Assembly (NCBI RefSeq): GCF_900496995.4
Contig: NC_044023.1
Coordinates: 24,126,453-24,190,452, forward strand
From: Aquila chrysaetos chrysaetos
Lineage: Eukaryota; Chordata; Aves; Accipitriformes; Accipitridae
Direction: 5' to 3'
Length of the DNA stretch: 64,000 nucleotides
The notes beneath the pieces were generated by a model. The model worked only from the letters and a program-made list of their open reading frames with translations. It did no database searches and was not told the DNA's origin. The position numbers and the translations under genes are program-made. Below, piece after piece: positions 12,621 to 25,700 of this stretch. Numbering within the stretch: the stretch's first letter is position 1; every line of letters begins with the position of its first letter.

Positions 12621-15600
12621 AAAGTCAGAAGGGCTGAAAAGCAGCTTGCTCCATTCTTCAAAGCCACGGCTGAAACAATACGAGAGGCAGGAATATAAAT
12701 GAGGCATAAAGCTGCAAACTCAACTGCGTTAGACCTTGCAAAATCCATCTTAGCAAGTACAGATTGTGACCTGAGAAATGGGTATTGCTTAAGACGCTTT
12801 AAATCACAGAGAATGATGCACTAGGAGAGACAGCCCTCCACAGATGACCTAATATGTCTTTTCCTCCCCTGTCCTCAGTGACTCCAATAAACTCCCGACC
12901 TTGCAGACCAATCAAGAGGAACTCAGAGGAGACGGGAAGTCTGGCTTCACCTTCAGCATCTTGTCAGAAGAAGCAAGCAGCTCTGCTTGGTTCAGAAACA
13001 ATTACTAATGCCAACCTCTTACTGCCATTATATCAGCTAGCAACTATTTTTTTGCTCGTGGCACAGGCTTCTGCCTTCAGAGATCAGCTGACTGCCAAGC
13101 GCACTTCAGGAAGCTAGAGTCTGGTGACACCTCTGCGGGGATAGTTTTGTCCTGATAAAAGCTGCCAGTGAATCAACAGGAAGCTGAAATCTCTGCTTCT
13201 CATAATTGAGCATCTTTCCCCTTTGTCCATTTGTCGGCAATTTATGGGGAATGACTACTGCAGAGACTTAACTGTGTTTAGTCATAGGATGATTTTGTCT
13301 CTTCCTAGCAAAGAGCTAAGTATAGCGCAGACTCATTATTCAGAGGCCGTCAGTGATAACTGGCGTTGGCATCCTTCCCGAGGCACAGTTTGAGCAGCCG
13401 GGTCCTCCTCGGAGCCGACTTTAACTTGCCTTTGCCTCTCCCTGACTGCACTTTGCCCTGCTTCGCAACCTGCCATGACACTGGGGCAGATCTCATCCTC
13501 AAAGACAACATTTATGGCTGTTATTCTTGATGACAGGCTGAATTGTTCAGAAACCTAGGAACTAAAACAGTCACCGTCCAGCTTGGCTGAGTTTCCTGTC
13601 TCTGAGCGCATCCACTGTCAGGTGCTTCTCAAGGGGTTTCTGAACATCAGAAATAATCTGCCCTCGATAGGGCTTCTCGCTCTGGCTATGCTTAGCTATC
13701 GCTTGCCATGCTTTATTTGTGTATCATTAATTACAACAATTCCATATGTATTTTACTGTGAATATAAGCATCCAGGATGTTTTTAAATCTTATTCTAATC
13801 TTGGTTTTATTATCTTCCAATATTAAGAAATCATAGAGCCTCATTACACACTGTGTCAAGCATTGTTTCCATGCTGATGAAAAGCCTTCGCTAGATGGGG
13901 AGGAGAGCCTGGTCATTGCCCTGGCACCCAGAGCCTGCTGGTGCACAGCTCTACAGCTGCTACTTAGAACTAAAACCAAGAAACAAAAAAACCCCAAACC
14001 CAGCACTTTTCCATGTAACGTCTCTCCGCAACACGGATTTGCCACCCACAAACAGATGCCTTTCTTTCCGTGCTTGTCTGAAGCGCGTCTCTCGGCTCCG
14101 GGCAGGCGCGGGAGCGGTGGGGGGACCTGCCGCAGCTGTCCCTGGGGCTGGGTGGCAGCTCCCTGTTGGGTGCTGGCCCTTCCCGCCGTGCCTCGTGGCT
14201 CCCAGAAATCCCTTTGTAAGTTCTTTCCTATTTCCCAGGTTGCCACATGCATGCGTGCATTGGGAAAGTGAGGTAATGTCACCCCATTGCCATTTCAAAT
14301 GTTTTCTGGGGCTGCCAAGCCCTTCATGGCACGGGTTTGAAAAACAATATCCCTGTGCTGTTCCCTCTCCTCGCTCCCAAAATGCCCCTGGAAGGTCAGG
14401 TTCAAACGCCCTCCCCAGAGGGACTTTCTCTCTCTAGAATTTCTCTTCTGCCTTTGCTTTTTAACCCAGTATTTTTTGTGGATGTTTAAACACCTCTTCT
14501 AAAAAAATGCAGACATTCGCTCTGTGTGTCAGGGCACAGTCCCACTCCCTGGGGGGGGGGGTCACCAGCCCCTGATGGCTTTGGCCTGTTCACTGTATCA
14601 GGCCAGTATTACCTACGCGGCTCCATTCTGATTATTTCTCTTGAACAGAATTAATCCCTTCTCCCTGGGCTGGATCCTGGGAGGCATCGACCGCTCAGTC
14701 CTGCGCCGGAGAGGGAGAGCACCCAGCATTGCACAGGGCTGCAGAGGAGAGCTCAGTGTTCACCAGCTGTAGAATAATGTCATCACTGTCCCTGGGTGAT
14801 TTTGAGGCACGATTGGAGAATTCAGCAACCCCTGAGGCACCATGCAGATTTACCCCTCTCTGCACAGACCCAGGCAATACATCCCGTAGCTGGAAGCAGC
14901 AGAAAGTCCTTATCTTCTTCTGCAGGCTGAGGAACCATGTAGGCAGCAAAGAAGAGCGTGGCTGGAGCACGAGACAGGAAATACAGGCGCCTGTGTTGCA
15001 TTCCCAGTCTCCTCCCAGTGAGGTACCAGTCTCTGCCGCCATTCACTCGTTTTCCTTTCCACACGGCCGCTGTACATTGTATTATATTTCGGAAAAGCAT
15101 ATCCAGGTGCTGGGGACAAAATGCCCTGTGAGCTCTAATAAATCCTGCCAGGGTCACATGCGGCAGCAGATGAGCAAAAGGGACATAATTAATCGTGAAG
15201 CGCTCTCAGAAACTGAATACAGGTCAAAATAAGCCCGGGGTATCTGTTTTCCTTCTCTGCAGGAAAGTATGTAAGAAATCTCAGAAAAATGTACCAACAT
15301 GTGAGCTATTAAATCAGCATAAGAGTTTAGGATTTTTTTTTCAAATTACAGTTGCAAAGAGATGGTTCAGTCCTGAGCTGTGGTTGCATTCCCAGCTCCT
15401 GGTAGCTCTGCTTTGATCACAGAACGTAAGGAGGCAGTCAGATCCTGGTTTCTGTTATTTCAGCATGGGTTTTTCCTGGACTCAGGCACAACGAGGAAGG
15501 GAGAATGGCAGGGAACAGCGAAAGGGGGAGAGAGCTGGGAGGGGGAGCACGTGGAGCCCTCTTACCCTCACCTGCACAAAGGGGCTCTGTGCCAGGCCTC

Positions 15601-15860
15601 CTGGCCAAAGCAGGAGCAGGCAGGAATGTTTGTTGAAAGCTGTAAAGACCTTGCCATTTCATGTAAAAAATAACCCAAAAGGCAATAGATTGTCATTCAA
15701 CGCTTAACATACGTTGAAATAACAGGAGAAACATGGCTTTGGACAGTTTCTTCTGCTAAAAATGTTCCCTGTCTGTCGTCCGTGATAAACTGCCCCAGCA
15801 CATTCCTGTCTGATTCGGGAAATCCGTTTCCCTGAGCTTGGTGTCAGAGCCTAGGATGGT
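12620..15860. other. Proximal 5' intergenic region, no gene seen
   Basis: Mixed composition. The longest frames (13731-14282 minus, 13895-14437 plus) overlap each other on opposite strands in a GC-rich patch and show no family similarity. A G10 run lies near 14551. No exon or RNA gene is supportable. Confidence 0.65.
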
Positions 15861-15893
15861 GGGAGAGCAGGACAGTGGGAGAGCGGCGACAGC

Positions 15894-15966
15894 AGAATGG
15901 TGGGACAGCAGGACGGTGGGGACAGCAGGACGGTGGGGACAGCAGGACGGTGGGGACAGCAGGACA
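15894..15966. repeat. 17-bp GC-rich minisatellite upstream of the LMCD1 promoter
   Basis: Three perfect tandem copies of GGACGGTGGGGACAGCA lie at 15911-15927, 15928-15944 and 15945-15961, flanked by degenerate copies on both sides (from about 15865 upstream and into GGACAGCCC downstream). The purine-rich, G-rich strand is the + strand. It lies about 300 bp upstream of the CCAAT cluster. Confidence 0.9.
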
Positions 15967-15989
15967 GCCCAGCCTAGAAAGGCGACTTG

Positions 15990-16720
15990 CCTTGAGAGCT
16001 GCCAGCTCCCTCCACCCCGCCCGGGCACCCCCAGGCCCCGGGCCCCATCCCCTCCCCTCCGTGACACCGCCGCTTTGGGGCGGGAGCTCTTAAACCCACG
16101 ATTTTTGGTTTTTTTCTTTGCCCGCTCTCTTTTTTTTAAGCCGCGGGGTCTGCGGCGGGACCCGCGCTGCGCTGCGCGGGGAGGCGCGCCCACGCACACG
16201 TGCGCGCGTTAGCCAGCCCGCCCCGCCCCGCCGCACGCCATTGGACAGAAAAGTTTGCCGGCGGCGGCGGATTGGCTGAAGGCGGATCGGGGCTGCCGCG
16301 CTCGCCAATGAAAGGCGCCGGTGCGGGCGGCGCGCCCCGGGCGAGCGGCGGACGCGGCGCGGGATGGAGCTGAGCCCCGGCGTGCAGAAGGTGGGTCGGG
16401 GCGGGGGGGGACACACGGACGGACCGAATGACCGGCCGGCCTGGGCCCCCCGTGGGTCCTGTTTGCCTTTCCCTCCGCGCTGGGTGTCCCGTGCCCGGTC
16501 AGGGCTCTGCCGGGGCTGCGCGGTGCCCGGAGCGGCGGTGCGCGGGGGCCGGGAGAGACGCGCACCTGGGACCCCCCCTCAGCGGCGGGGCCGCCCGGCT
16601 TCACTTCGTTCGGGAGGGGTTTCCCATCTCCCCTCGCCGCCTCTCTCCCCTGCCCCGGGCCGCCGGCTGTGCTTGCTCAAAGGCTTCCCTAAGGCGGGGG
16701 GTGCTGAGCCCCCTCGGGTG
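15990..16720 (+). promoter_or_regulatory. LMCD1: CpG-island promoter of LMCD1 with CCAAT and GC boxes
   Basis: This block is very rich in G+C and CpG compared with its flanks and encloses exon 1. No TATA box is apparent. Three CCAAT boxes lie 55-125 bp upstream of the ATG: ATTGG at 16240-16244, ATTGG at 16271-16275 and CCAAT at 16305-16309, so two are inverted and one is direct. A CCCGCCCC run at 16217-16230 matches Sp1-type GC boxes. Their spacing of about 31 and 34 bp fits NF-Y co-binding. The transcription start is therefore probably within about 16.31-16.36 kb, giving a short 5' UTR; the exact start cannot be read from sequence. Confidence 0.8.
16364..16390 (+). CDS. LMCD1: LMCD1 coding exon 1 (residues 1-9)
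   Basis: The ATG at 16364 has a strong initiation context (G at -3 and G at +4). It encodes MELSPGVQK, whose last five residues match the PGVQK end of mammalian exon 1. The donor GTGGGT follows directly, leaving phase 0. The mammalian N-terminus is about five residues longer, so the start is shorter here or has diverged. The exon sits inside the CpG island. An alternative start would be the Met that opens exon 2 (residue 10), which is conserved with mammals. Confidence 0.88.
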
Positions 16721-19700
16721 TGAGTGGGATCCCCCCCCCCCCCCCAAGCACCCCGCGTTACCGGGGCAGTTTGCCCCCCTTATTTCTTTCCTTCTGACTA
16801 CGTGGCCCGGTTCAAAAGTGTCTGGAGTCCTCTGGAGCAAAACTCCCCCAGCAACTGGTGTGATACTGGTTTTGAGTAAGGAGCCGAAGCAGCAGATGCA
16901 CAGAGAAGGAATGGCACAGAGCGTGAATATTGTGCGAGTTATTAAATACTCGGGGTTAAGAGTGGACAAAAGTAATCTCTGAAGTACTTCAATTTTTCCT
17001 ACATCTCAATAGGGCAGCTCTAGCTGTGTGCTGTGGCCACACAGGCATGCGCTGGGTCTGCCCAGCCAGAGCGCCTGGCTGTGCATCTGGGTTTGTTCTT
17101 ATTTCTGTACAAGAAATCTACTTCAAGAAAACTTTTGCTGGAAAAGCAACTGTTTGTTGTCTAAATTAACTTGCATAAGACTCTGACCACTGCTGCTCTC
17201 AGCTTCTGTCCTTGCAGTATGTTGCTTGTCTCCTTTTAGACCCTTTGGAAAGTGTTTGCTCCTTGTGCTCAGGCTGTCAAAGCCTTGCTTTCCCCAGGAA
17301 ACCAGGGGTCTCCGCCACAGTGTCCTTTGAGAAAAAGAACCGGAATAACTGAAACACCCTCTTGGCATGGTGTTAAGCTGAATGGAAGGGATTTTAATTG
17401 CTAAATAAAAAACATGTGGAATGGGTTGCCAGGGTGCAGCTGCTCTTACGACCTTACTTGCTGTACCTTTGTCACTGTATAATTAGGAGATGAGTTAAAC
17501 ACTTAATGTCAGCGCTTCTCAGTTTCCACATTGTTGTAATCCCATCTCTTGATGCCAGATGGCCCTGGCCAGGCAGTGCCGAGTGCTGTGCCCGGGGATG
17601 GACCTCCGTGGGTTGGCCAGGGCACAGGGACACCTCCAGCCCTTTGCCATGAACTTCTGTGAGAAGTTTCTTGCCAATGGTGTCCTTGGAGATCCCGCCC
17701 TGACTGTCAGGACGGGAAGGGTCAGCCCGTCTCTGTCTTGGAGGTGTAGCTCCCTCTATCCCACTAGGTTTGAACTGTGCCACTGCTGAATCCCAAGGAA
17801 AGCTATCTGTTGGATTTCATGGAAAACTGGATGCTCCTTGTAGATGACCCTGGGCAAATGTTGGTGTTTGGCAGCGGGGGTCACAGTCTGCATTGCGGTC
17901 TGGGTGGATGGGGCTGTGCCCTGCACCCTCTGCAGCGTGGTGCTCCTGCTCTCCGTGTGTCCTGCCTGAAATAACTGATTTTTGGGTGGGAGTGAGGAGT
18001 TCCTCCTTCCCTCCCTCCCTTCCTCCTTCCAGCTCTGCTGACCCCCTTGGCTGCCTGCCACAGGGACCCTGTTAGTGCTTGCTGGCGAGGGCAGGCTCCC
18101 CCGGTGCGGCACTGTGGGGTGACCCTGTCCCCGCAGGTGTGCGGGGGGTGGCCAGGGCTTGGCGAGGACCCGCCGGGAAGGTCTCCTCTGGTGCGTCATC
18201 CCCGGGGACTCGGAGCAACGTGTCCTCTGCCGGCGGGTCCCTGTTGCTGATAACCCTCGGGCACGTCCATAGGGTCCTGGCTGCCGCAGCTTCTGTGGGG
18301 AGGGCACCTCTGGATGCCAGCTGGAGACCCTCGGGAAGCTCGTACCAGGCACCGAGTGGAGATCGATCCCACGGGAGTGAAAACTGACCCTTTTTCATGG
18401 GCAGCGGCAGTTGTGGGTTGTGTGCTGGGCTGTGGTCAGTCTGGTTTTGTCAGACAGCAGCTCCGTTCCTGCCTTGCCCAGAGCACTGCTCGGGGGGCTG
18501 AGCGGGGCCAAGCCCCTGCCAGCAGCCCCAGGCTGGGGGTCCCTTGTGGGAGGGAGCGGAGAAACAGGGCTAGACGTGGGCAGCAAGGAGGGCTGAGCAG
18601 TCGGTGCTGTGGAGCAGGAACGTGCCCTGGCAAAGCTGTCTCTGCACTAGACCTGTCTCCCCGGAGCTTCTCGAGCATCATCCACAGGGGATGGAGCAGT
18701 GAGGCTGCACAGCGGTACGTCAGGGGGCTTACTACGCACCCTGAAAGGCTTGTGAACGCCGAAACCGTCAGAACCTTTCCAGCACATGTGGCTGGATACT
18801 TAGCTCCCCTTAGTGGAAGGGCAAAGGACAAGATGTCATCTTTAATTTCACTTAAACGTGTGAAGGGAATAGCACAAACTGCCTGCAGTGGAAGGGCATA
18901 GTTCTGCTGTGAGATCTTCTCGTGGCTGCTCGTGGGCAGGCAGTGCGGAGCGTAACACCCCTGCGTGGGGCGAGGGAGGTGTGATGATGCCCTGGGTCTG
19001 CCTAATTCTTCTGACAAGCTGCCTGTCACCTGAGCTGGAACTGGGCACGGTAGTATCAAAAAGGAAAAGTCCCAGCCAGTTTGCACTTCAAAAGGGATAC
19101 GAAATGACGCACTAAAAACAAGAGGGGGAAAAAAAAAAATACAGGCCCTGGATCACTGTCTGAATAATATATGTCCAAAGACAAATGGGCGTCTTTGCAG
19201 TAGACGGCTGTTTAATTTCCTGAATCATGAGAAGGGCACTTTTCCTGGGCATGGGGTGGAATACTGTCAAATTTTAATTTGGCTTGGCAGTGTCGCGCAA
19301 CCAGTTTGAGCAAGTCGGGGAAGGCAAGTCTGGAACTCATTAGGGCTTGTTGCAAGGCCCTGAAAATTTGATTTTCAATCACTGTTGGGTTTAATTATTG
19401 TTGATGTCTTGCCTAGCGTATTATGGGATTCTTTCTGAGGAAATTAAAACAGCATGAGTGGGACGGCATTCTGTTTGGCAAATGGGTTGTTTAGATTAAA
19501 TTCTAAATGGAGAGTTAAAACGCAAAACAAAGATAAAGCGTGATGGCTGGCATTTTGTGTGTTACTGGAGCTGGTTCAGCTGGACTGTGCAGGCAGCAGG
19601 ATTTGTGTACTGTCCTCACTAAATTCAGTCCATTTTTGTCAGGAGAAGAAAATAACCCGCTAGGCTAAAAGCCCTGTTCAAAGCCAAGGTAAAGCTTACT

Positions 19701-22700
19701 CAGTTAATACAAATTTTAATTCTCTAACTTTTTCTTTCTTCAGTTCTTTAGCATGGGTTTTTGCAAACACCCAAAGCAGACTGTAGGACAGGGAAAAAGC
19801 ATTGCTGCTGCTGTGATAAATCAGCCCCAGTGTATGCGGGGGCCTGGGTGACTCGGGGTCTCGGGGAGAGGCAGAAGCCTCCCTTCTCCATCAGTAAAGT
19901 ATCCGGATGCTTGAAGACTCCTCTGTGTATATCTGCAGACGTGGATGGGAACACTCTTAAGGGTTGGGAACGTGCCCTTTGTAAAGTCCAAAAATTTAGA
20001 GCTTTTTAAAAAACTTGAGGAATACATTGGAGACTCAGCTTTTTCAGTTATTTTTTCATAAACTGTATGCCTTTCATAAACTGTATGATCAAGGTGTACA
20101 GGATACTTGGGCTGAGCCCCAGCTGTGTTTTGCCCTCAGCACGGGGAGCGCTCGGCGATCCTCCGCAGCGCTCGGGCAGATGGCTGGCTTTGCAGGGAAA
20201 GACGCTCAGCTCCCAAATAACAGGGGTTATGCCCAGAAGTATTCTTCTGCAGGATACATCTGCAAAATCTCTATTCTGTCCAAAACCACTTCTAAGCAAT
20301 TTGGGCACGCAGAGATAAAGATGGCAAGCGCTCTAACTGCAGTGAGTGTGCCTGCAAAGCCATGGCCTTAGTCATTTAAACATGCTAGCGCTCATTTGTG
20401 TAAATGCTGTCAGGAGCTGTACAAGTGATTTCACCTCTGCTGTTGAAAGTTGGACCTCGTAATTTTTAACAATTAGACCACCAAGAGTTTATTCCTCGGA
20501 CACTTCTTTCATGGTCACGATTGCTGGTCATAGTCTCCGTTGTCATAATCAAACTCTGAACTTCTGCTAAGTTGGTACCTTCTCTGTAAAGCCTCCTCTG
20601 GATGGTCAAGGGGTTTGGTCCCTGTGTCGGTGACAGGGTACACATGGCTGATGGCCTGGGGAGATGGCTGTAGCACGCCTGTGCCCCCCTGTGAAAGCTG
20701 GTTTGTACTTGCGGGACTGAAAGCCCCGCTCCGAGCTCGGCGTCGCTGCTGGAGCGCAAGGGAGGAAGCGCTGCTGCAGCTGTCATGGGGAAACAGATGT
20801 TGATCTTAATGCAGAAACCTGCTTAGCTCTGAACGAGTATTTATAGCTATGAAATCATAAAGCAGCACATGGGTTAAAGAGCTTATTTTGGGACTTGGAC
20901 TCGGAGCTAAATTCAGTCCCATAAAATAAATTTACAAGTTACAAAATCCCTCTTGTCCTGCAGGGAGGCAGTGTCTGGAGTATTTGTTTAGGCTGAGGGT
21001 TTTTTTCCCTTTTAAAAAGGAAATATTGTGTTTCAGCCATTCAGGAAAAGAGGTATTCAGATGTCCTAGCTCAAAGCTATTGCTCCTTTTAAAGATGGGG
21101 CTCAGAGAAAGGGAAAGATTTCAAGGCAGCTATTTGCAGGTTTTGGAAGAGCAAGAGTTTCCTAATGCTGGTTACCAGCCTGATTCCTCATGCTTTTACC
21201 ATCTCACCTACTCCGAACCCCTTGACTTCAGTACTTCAGTTACTGAAAGTAACTGCTCTGAAAGTACTGAAAGTACTGCTCTGAACTGCTCCAGAGCAGT
21301 TATTTCCCTCTGCAATGGGGGGCTCTTTCCTCTTGCTGGGTGTGCTGGTTTTGCCCTCCCCTGCAGGTCACCGTGCTTTCATGAGTCAAACGCAAAGTGC
21401 ATTAAAAGCAGTTGATAAAACTGAAATGAATAGCAGCTTTGACTTAATTGCTGGTAGATAAGGTATCTTAAATTGTTAATGTTTAGCTCACTAGGTGCAA
21501 TTTCTCAAACCTGGTCAGGAATGGCTATTCTGAATCGATCAGAGAGGCAAGGGAAAGGAAAGCCTGTTCTTCCTTGTCCCGGGGGGGTGGGTGATCCCAG
21601 TGAATTAAAATAGGCACTGGTGAGCAGGAGAGCGTGCTGGCTGGCTCACTTGAAAGTCAAACAGTGCAAATAAAAATACTGGGGAAAGGGAGGGGGATGG
21701 CTGAGTAGTAGGAAATAAGGAAAATGGAAAGGTTTTTTTCTGCTAGTACTTAACTGTGGATGCTGTTAGCTGTACCTTTCAGACATGCAAAAATACACAC
21801 TTCTAGGAAAGTAACTTTTGCTTGTGCCTGCAATGTTAAAGCCTTGGTTAAGAGAAGCACTAAAGCAGCTGGGTGGCTGTTCTATACAAACTGCTGTGCA
21901 AATATCATTATTTTCTAGTGCAGTTGTTTGTCTGTTGGAAGCTTTAAATGCTGGGGGTTTATTGCCTTACTAAATGGGCTAAATTCTGTCAGGATTAGCT
22001 TTTACATAGTCTTTATGTATTCCAGATAGTGTTTCATTGGGAAGAAACCTGTCATAGGATGAAAAATCTACTGTAATCTTATCAGAGGAACATAGGAAAG
22101 CAAATTTACCCAAAAGCATTGTGGCTGGTTGCCCGTGCCCTACCAGTATTTGAGGTGGCACAGCCCTTCAGCTTCTGCATTAGGGTTCAGGGCATCACCA
22201 GCCACAAGATTAACTTGGACTTGTTCATTTTCTCTTTCTGAACACCTAGAAATGTGTCACTCAAACACCTCACTTTATTTTCCTTCTATATAAGAGTGTA
22301 ACTTGTGTCAAGATTATGAAGTTCCAGGCAAAAAAAAAAAAAAAAAAAATCCCCTCTGTTCATATCACATGTGCTGCCAAGTCTGCTTGGACTACCAAAG
22401 AGCATCCACAAGTGCCAGCTACAACAGGGAGCCTGCAGGAGGACAGCCAGCCAGCTCCTGTCAGCCATGTGTCTTGATCCAGAGCATCAGGATACAGTAA
22501 CTGAGCAGTATTTCTCCTAGTTTAAAGCACCTGTCCTGGATCTGGACATTTAGGATGTGAACACAGACCAGACCTACAGCCCCAGAGGCTGGTGTGACAA
22601 CTTTGCAGTCGCTGTCAGAGGGCTGCTAATTTACTATACCTTTCCTCTTATACATTGCATGCCCAAGCCATTTTTTTTTTTTCATTCTTGCACAGCTGGA

Positions 22701-25700
22701 TGGGCCTTTTGAGATTTTGGAGGGGGTTGTGATAGTGGCCAGATCCTATGGAAACCTTGGGGTTGATACAGTGAAGCTGCAGTGAAATGCCTTTGTGCCC
22801 TTGGGCACATCTTCAGCCTTCTTGTGTCTTGATCTCCTCCATTGTAAAATGTGAACAGTAGAGCTGAGAAGATATTTAGGAGGATGAAATCAGTCGTGTT
22901 GTACAGAAATTTGATGGAAGCAGCTCCTGAAGCACAACATGTCAGTGTATGGAGGGACCCCCATTCCTGATGGTATTTCAGCACCTTCTCATGCTGGAGG
23001 TGGGAAGGACAAAGCTGGCTCAGTGAAGGTAGTTGGTGATTAGTGAGACACTTACCTGAGCACTCTGGAACTTGGCACAGCTGCTGTTTAATTAAATTTA
23101 GGTGGGTTCTTCCCATTCCACACACCTACGCACAACTTGGATTGGTTTTATAATTAAGACCAAGTGTCTGAAGCACTGTCTTGCTTGTGGAAAAATCTAT
23201 TCATCTTATTTTTCAAAGTTTGCCCTTCTCTTATCATTAATTCACACATTGTTAGTGGAGAAAGGAATGCTGCCAACTATGTGCTCTTGGAAGAGTGAGA
23301 TATTTGCAGAGGCTCTGGTTCTGTTGTATCTCTGTCATCCTGTAGGTTGAGATCTGGCAGCTCCATTGAAATAGTTTTCTCAGATATCGGTGCCTTTTCC
23401 TGGTCTTTATGTTGCTAAAATAAAAGGCAACAAACTTTTTACTCTGCAAAGTTTAATATCAATAAGTGCTTCCAGTATTCCAGGTGATACAAACTCATTC
23501 ACTGGTGACTTAAATAAATCCTATAGAGAGAGTATGAGATGAAAGACAGTCTTTAAGTGACTTTTTTTTTTTTTCTGTGAGTGTGGTAAATTGGATAACT
23601 GTGCTTGCTCAGAATCTGGCAGGGAAACAAATTGCTTTCAGGTCATGATTACAATAGATGTTTTCTGTCTGTGAAAATGAGAAGAAAATAAATCAAAACA
23701 ATCCTTCACTGTTCCCAGTCAAAATTATAGTAGCAAGTGTGTGTATTGACTAATGCACTTCTAAGAGTAGTTGTTTGCCCTTGTGCAAATGTATTCCACT
23801 TGCAGACACTGTCAGGAAGCCCCTTGTAAAATCCAGAAAAGTTTGTCCAGCAGAGCCCTGAGTTTCCCACTTGAGGGAAGCCCTCCTGCCTGGCCTTTGG
23901 CTGGTCCAAGGCATGTTTGGGACAGTTTCTTCTGTGCCAGTACTAGGAATTGACTCCCAAGCACACCTGAAACTGGACCTCACCAGACATCAGGTGTAGT
24001 CAAGGAGGATGTTTGTTGGTTGTCAGCAGGAGGGGAAAAAATTAGTGTGATATGCAATATGTGAAACTGTTGGACGAGGTCAGTGTGCTTCAGGAGTGGC
24101 AGGTCTGCTGCTGTGGCTCTTCTGCTCTGGTGTATCAGTGTCCTTAGTGCTGACGCTGACAAAGTGGAAGGAAAACTCCACATCCCCAGGAGCACCCCTA
24201 GAGCTAACATTTTTCATACTTCAGTTGGGCTGAATGCTGTAGCTTTGCATGCAAACTCCCTGGCCGTGTATGTCTGGGGTGAGGGACGCTTGCATGGGCT
24301 GGGTGCGGAGCAGAGCTGACCTCCATCAGACTGATGGCATCAGACCTTGCCTCTGCTTGATAAGCAGAAGCAGCAAACATCTTCCCTAGTGAATGGCAGT
24401 GCGGTGAAACCAGACGGGGCTCCTGCATGTGAGATCTGTAGAGTATCTCTTCCAGAAGAGAGGATGAACCAAAACAAACCCAGGCTGAACTCCCTGTCCT
24501 CCACCCGGGGCATGGGGATTTCATCCCACCCAGGGATTGTGTGTTGGGTTCCTTCAGTATCTCGCTTACTCGTTGCCTTAATGTGCATTTAAGGTGAGTT
24601 CAGTGGGGTGGCATCGCTGGCGGTTGTGCCCTCCCAGGCAGAAGCCTGGGGCAGCGTTGGCTCCGACGTTGGTACCCGCAGCGAGCTGAGGTCGAGTCGT
24701 CGGCTTCTCCAGCCTCTGCCAGCTCTCGGTGTCAGATCAGCGGCTGCTCCTCTTGCGTTGGAGCAACACTCGCCCCAGGCTGTGCTCAGCACTGGATCCT
24801 GAGGAACAACTCCACAAAAGAGCTTTTTGGATCCTTGCGGCTCTCCAGTGATGTCCTTTGGGGGCAATACTTCCCCAAAAGTTTAAGAAGCAGGTTTAAT
24901 GAGAAGCAGGTGATCCCCTTCCTCAAGGAATTTCAGAGGTTTTCCAGGATGGGAAAGCTCTCTAGGAGAATGCCGAGTGAGACAGATTGCCCATCCAAAC
25001 CATGAATTAAGGTGCGTGAGGCCCAGCTCTTGAAAGGAGGTTTCTGCCAATGAATCCAGGAGAGGCTTCATTGGGATTCTTCGACATGGTAAAAGGACCT
25101 TAAGTCAGTATTTTAGGATTCAGAGTAATTACTTGTTTAAATAGCTAAACAAAGCTGTGGGTTTTTTTCAGATACAGCCTTTACTACTGGGACATTGAGG
25201 CCAAGTTTTCAGTGCCTTTTGTGTTCATCTGGAATTCTGGGCCTTTATTTAAGTTACACTGAAAATGAGATTTGTTTTTTGACGTGTACTTCAATCGTGC
25301 CTTGTGAAAGTGGAGCTGTAGGGGATAGCTCAGCCTTCAGCATTGCTGTGCTGATATGCAGGTAGTGATACATTGATACCCTCAGGAGTGTTAATGATAA
25401 CTGCCCTTGCACTTAAATGTATATACAAAAGCTAGCCAAATGATTAAAAATCAAAGGGCCTCATTTAACCAAACACCTGTGAGTTCAGATTTGTTGGACT
25501 GATGAGACCCTTTTGCCAGTGTAGGAACCACTGAAAGGGAAAATGATCTTGGTAATGTGACCAGGGAACTGAGAAACTTATTTCTTCTAGTGCATCTGCT
25601 TTTCAGCTTGAATTAGGAAATTAAAACAGGAGTGAGACTATTTGACATGGGTTTCTTGTTAGTTCAGAGTAAATATTAACCTGGGCACTACCTTTACTCT

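Noticed and set aside
13731..14437. Overlapping 180-codon frames on opposite strands
   Set aside because: They mirror each other in a GC-rich patch, with no splice context and no recognisable domain.
25318..25390. tRNA-like start GGGGATAGCTCAG
   Set aside because: It resembles a tRNA 5' end and A box, but no B box (GGTTCRANNCC) or cloverleaf closure follows.
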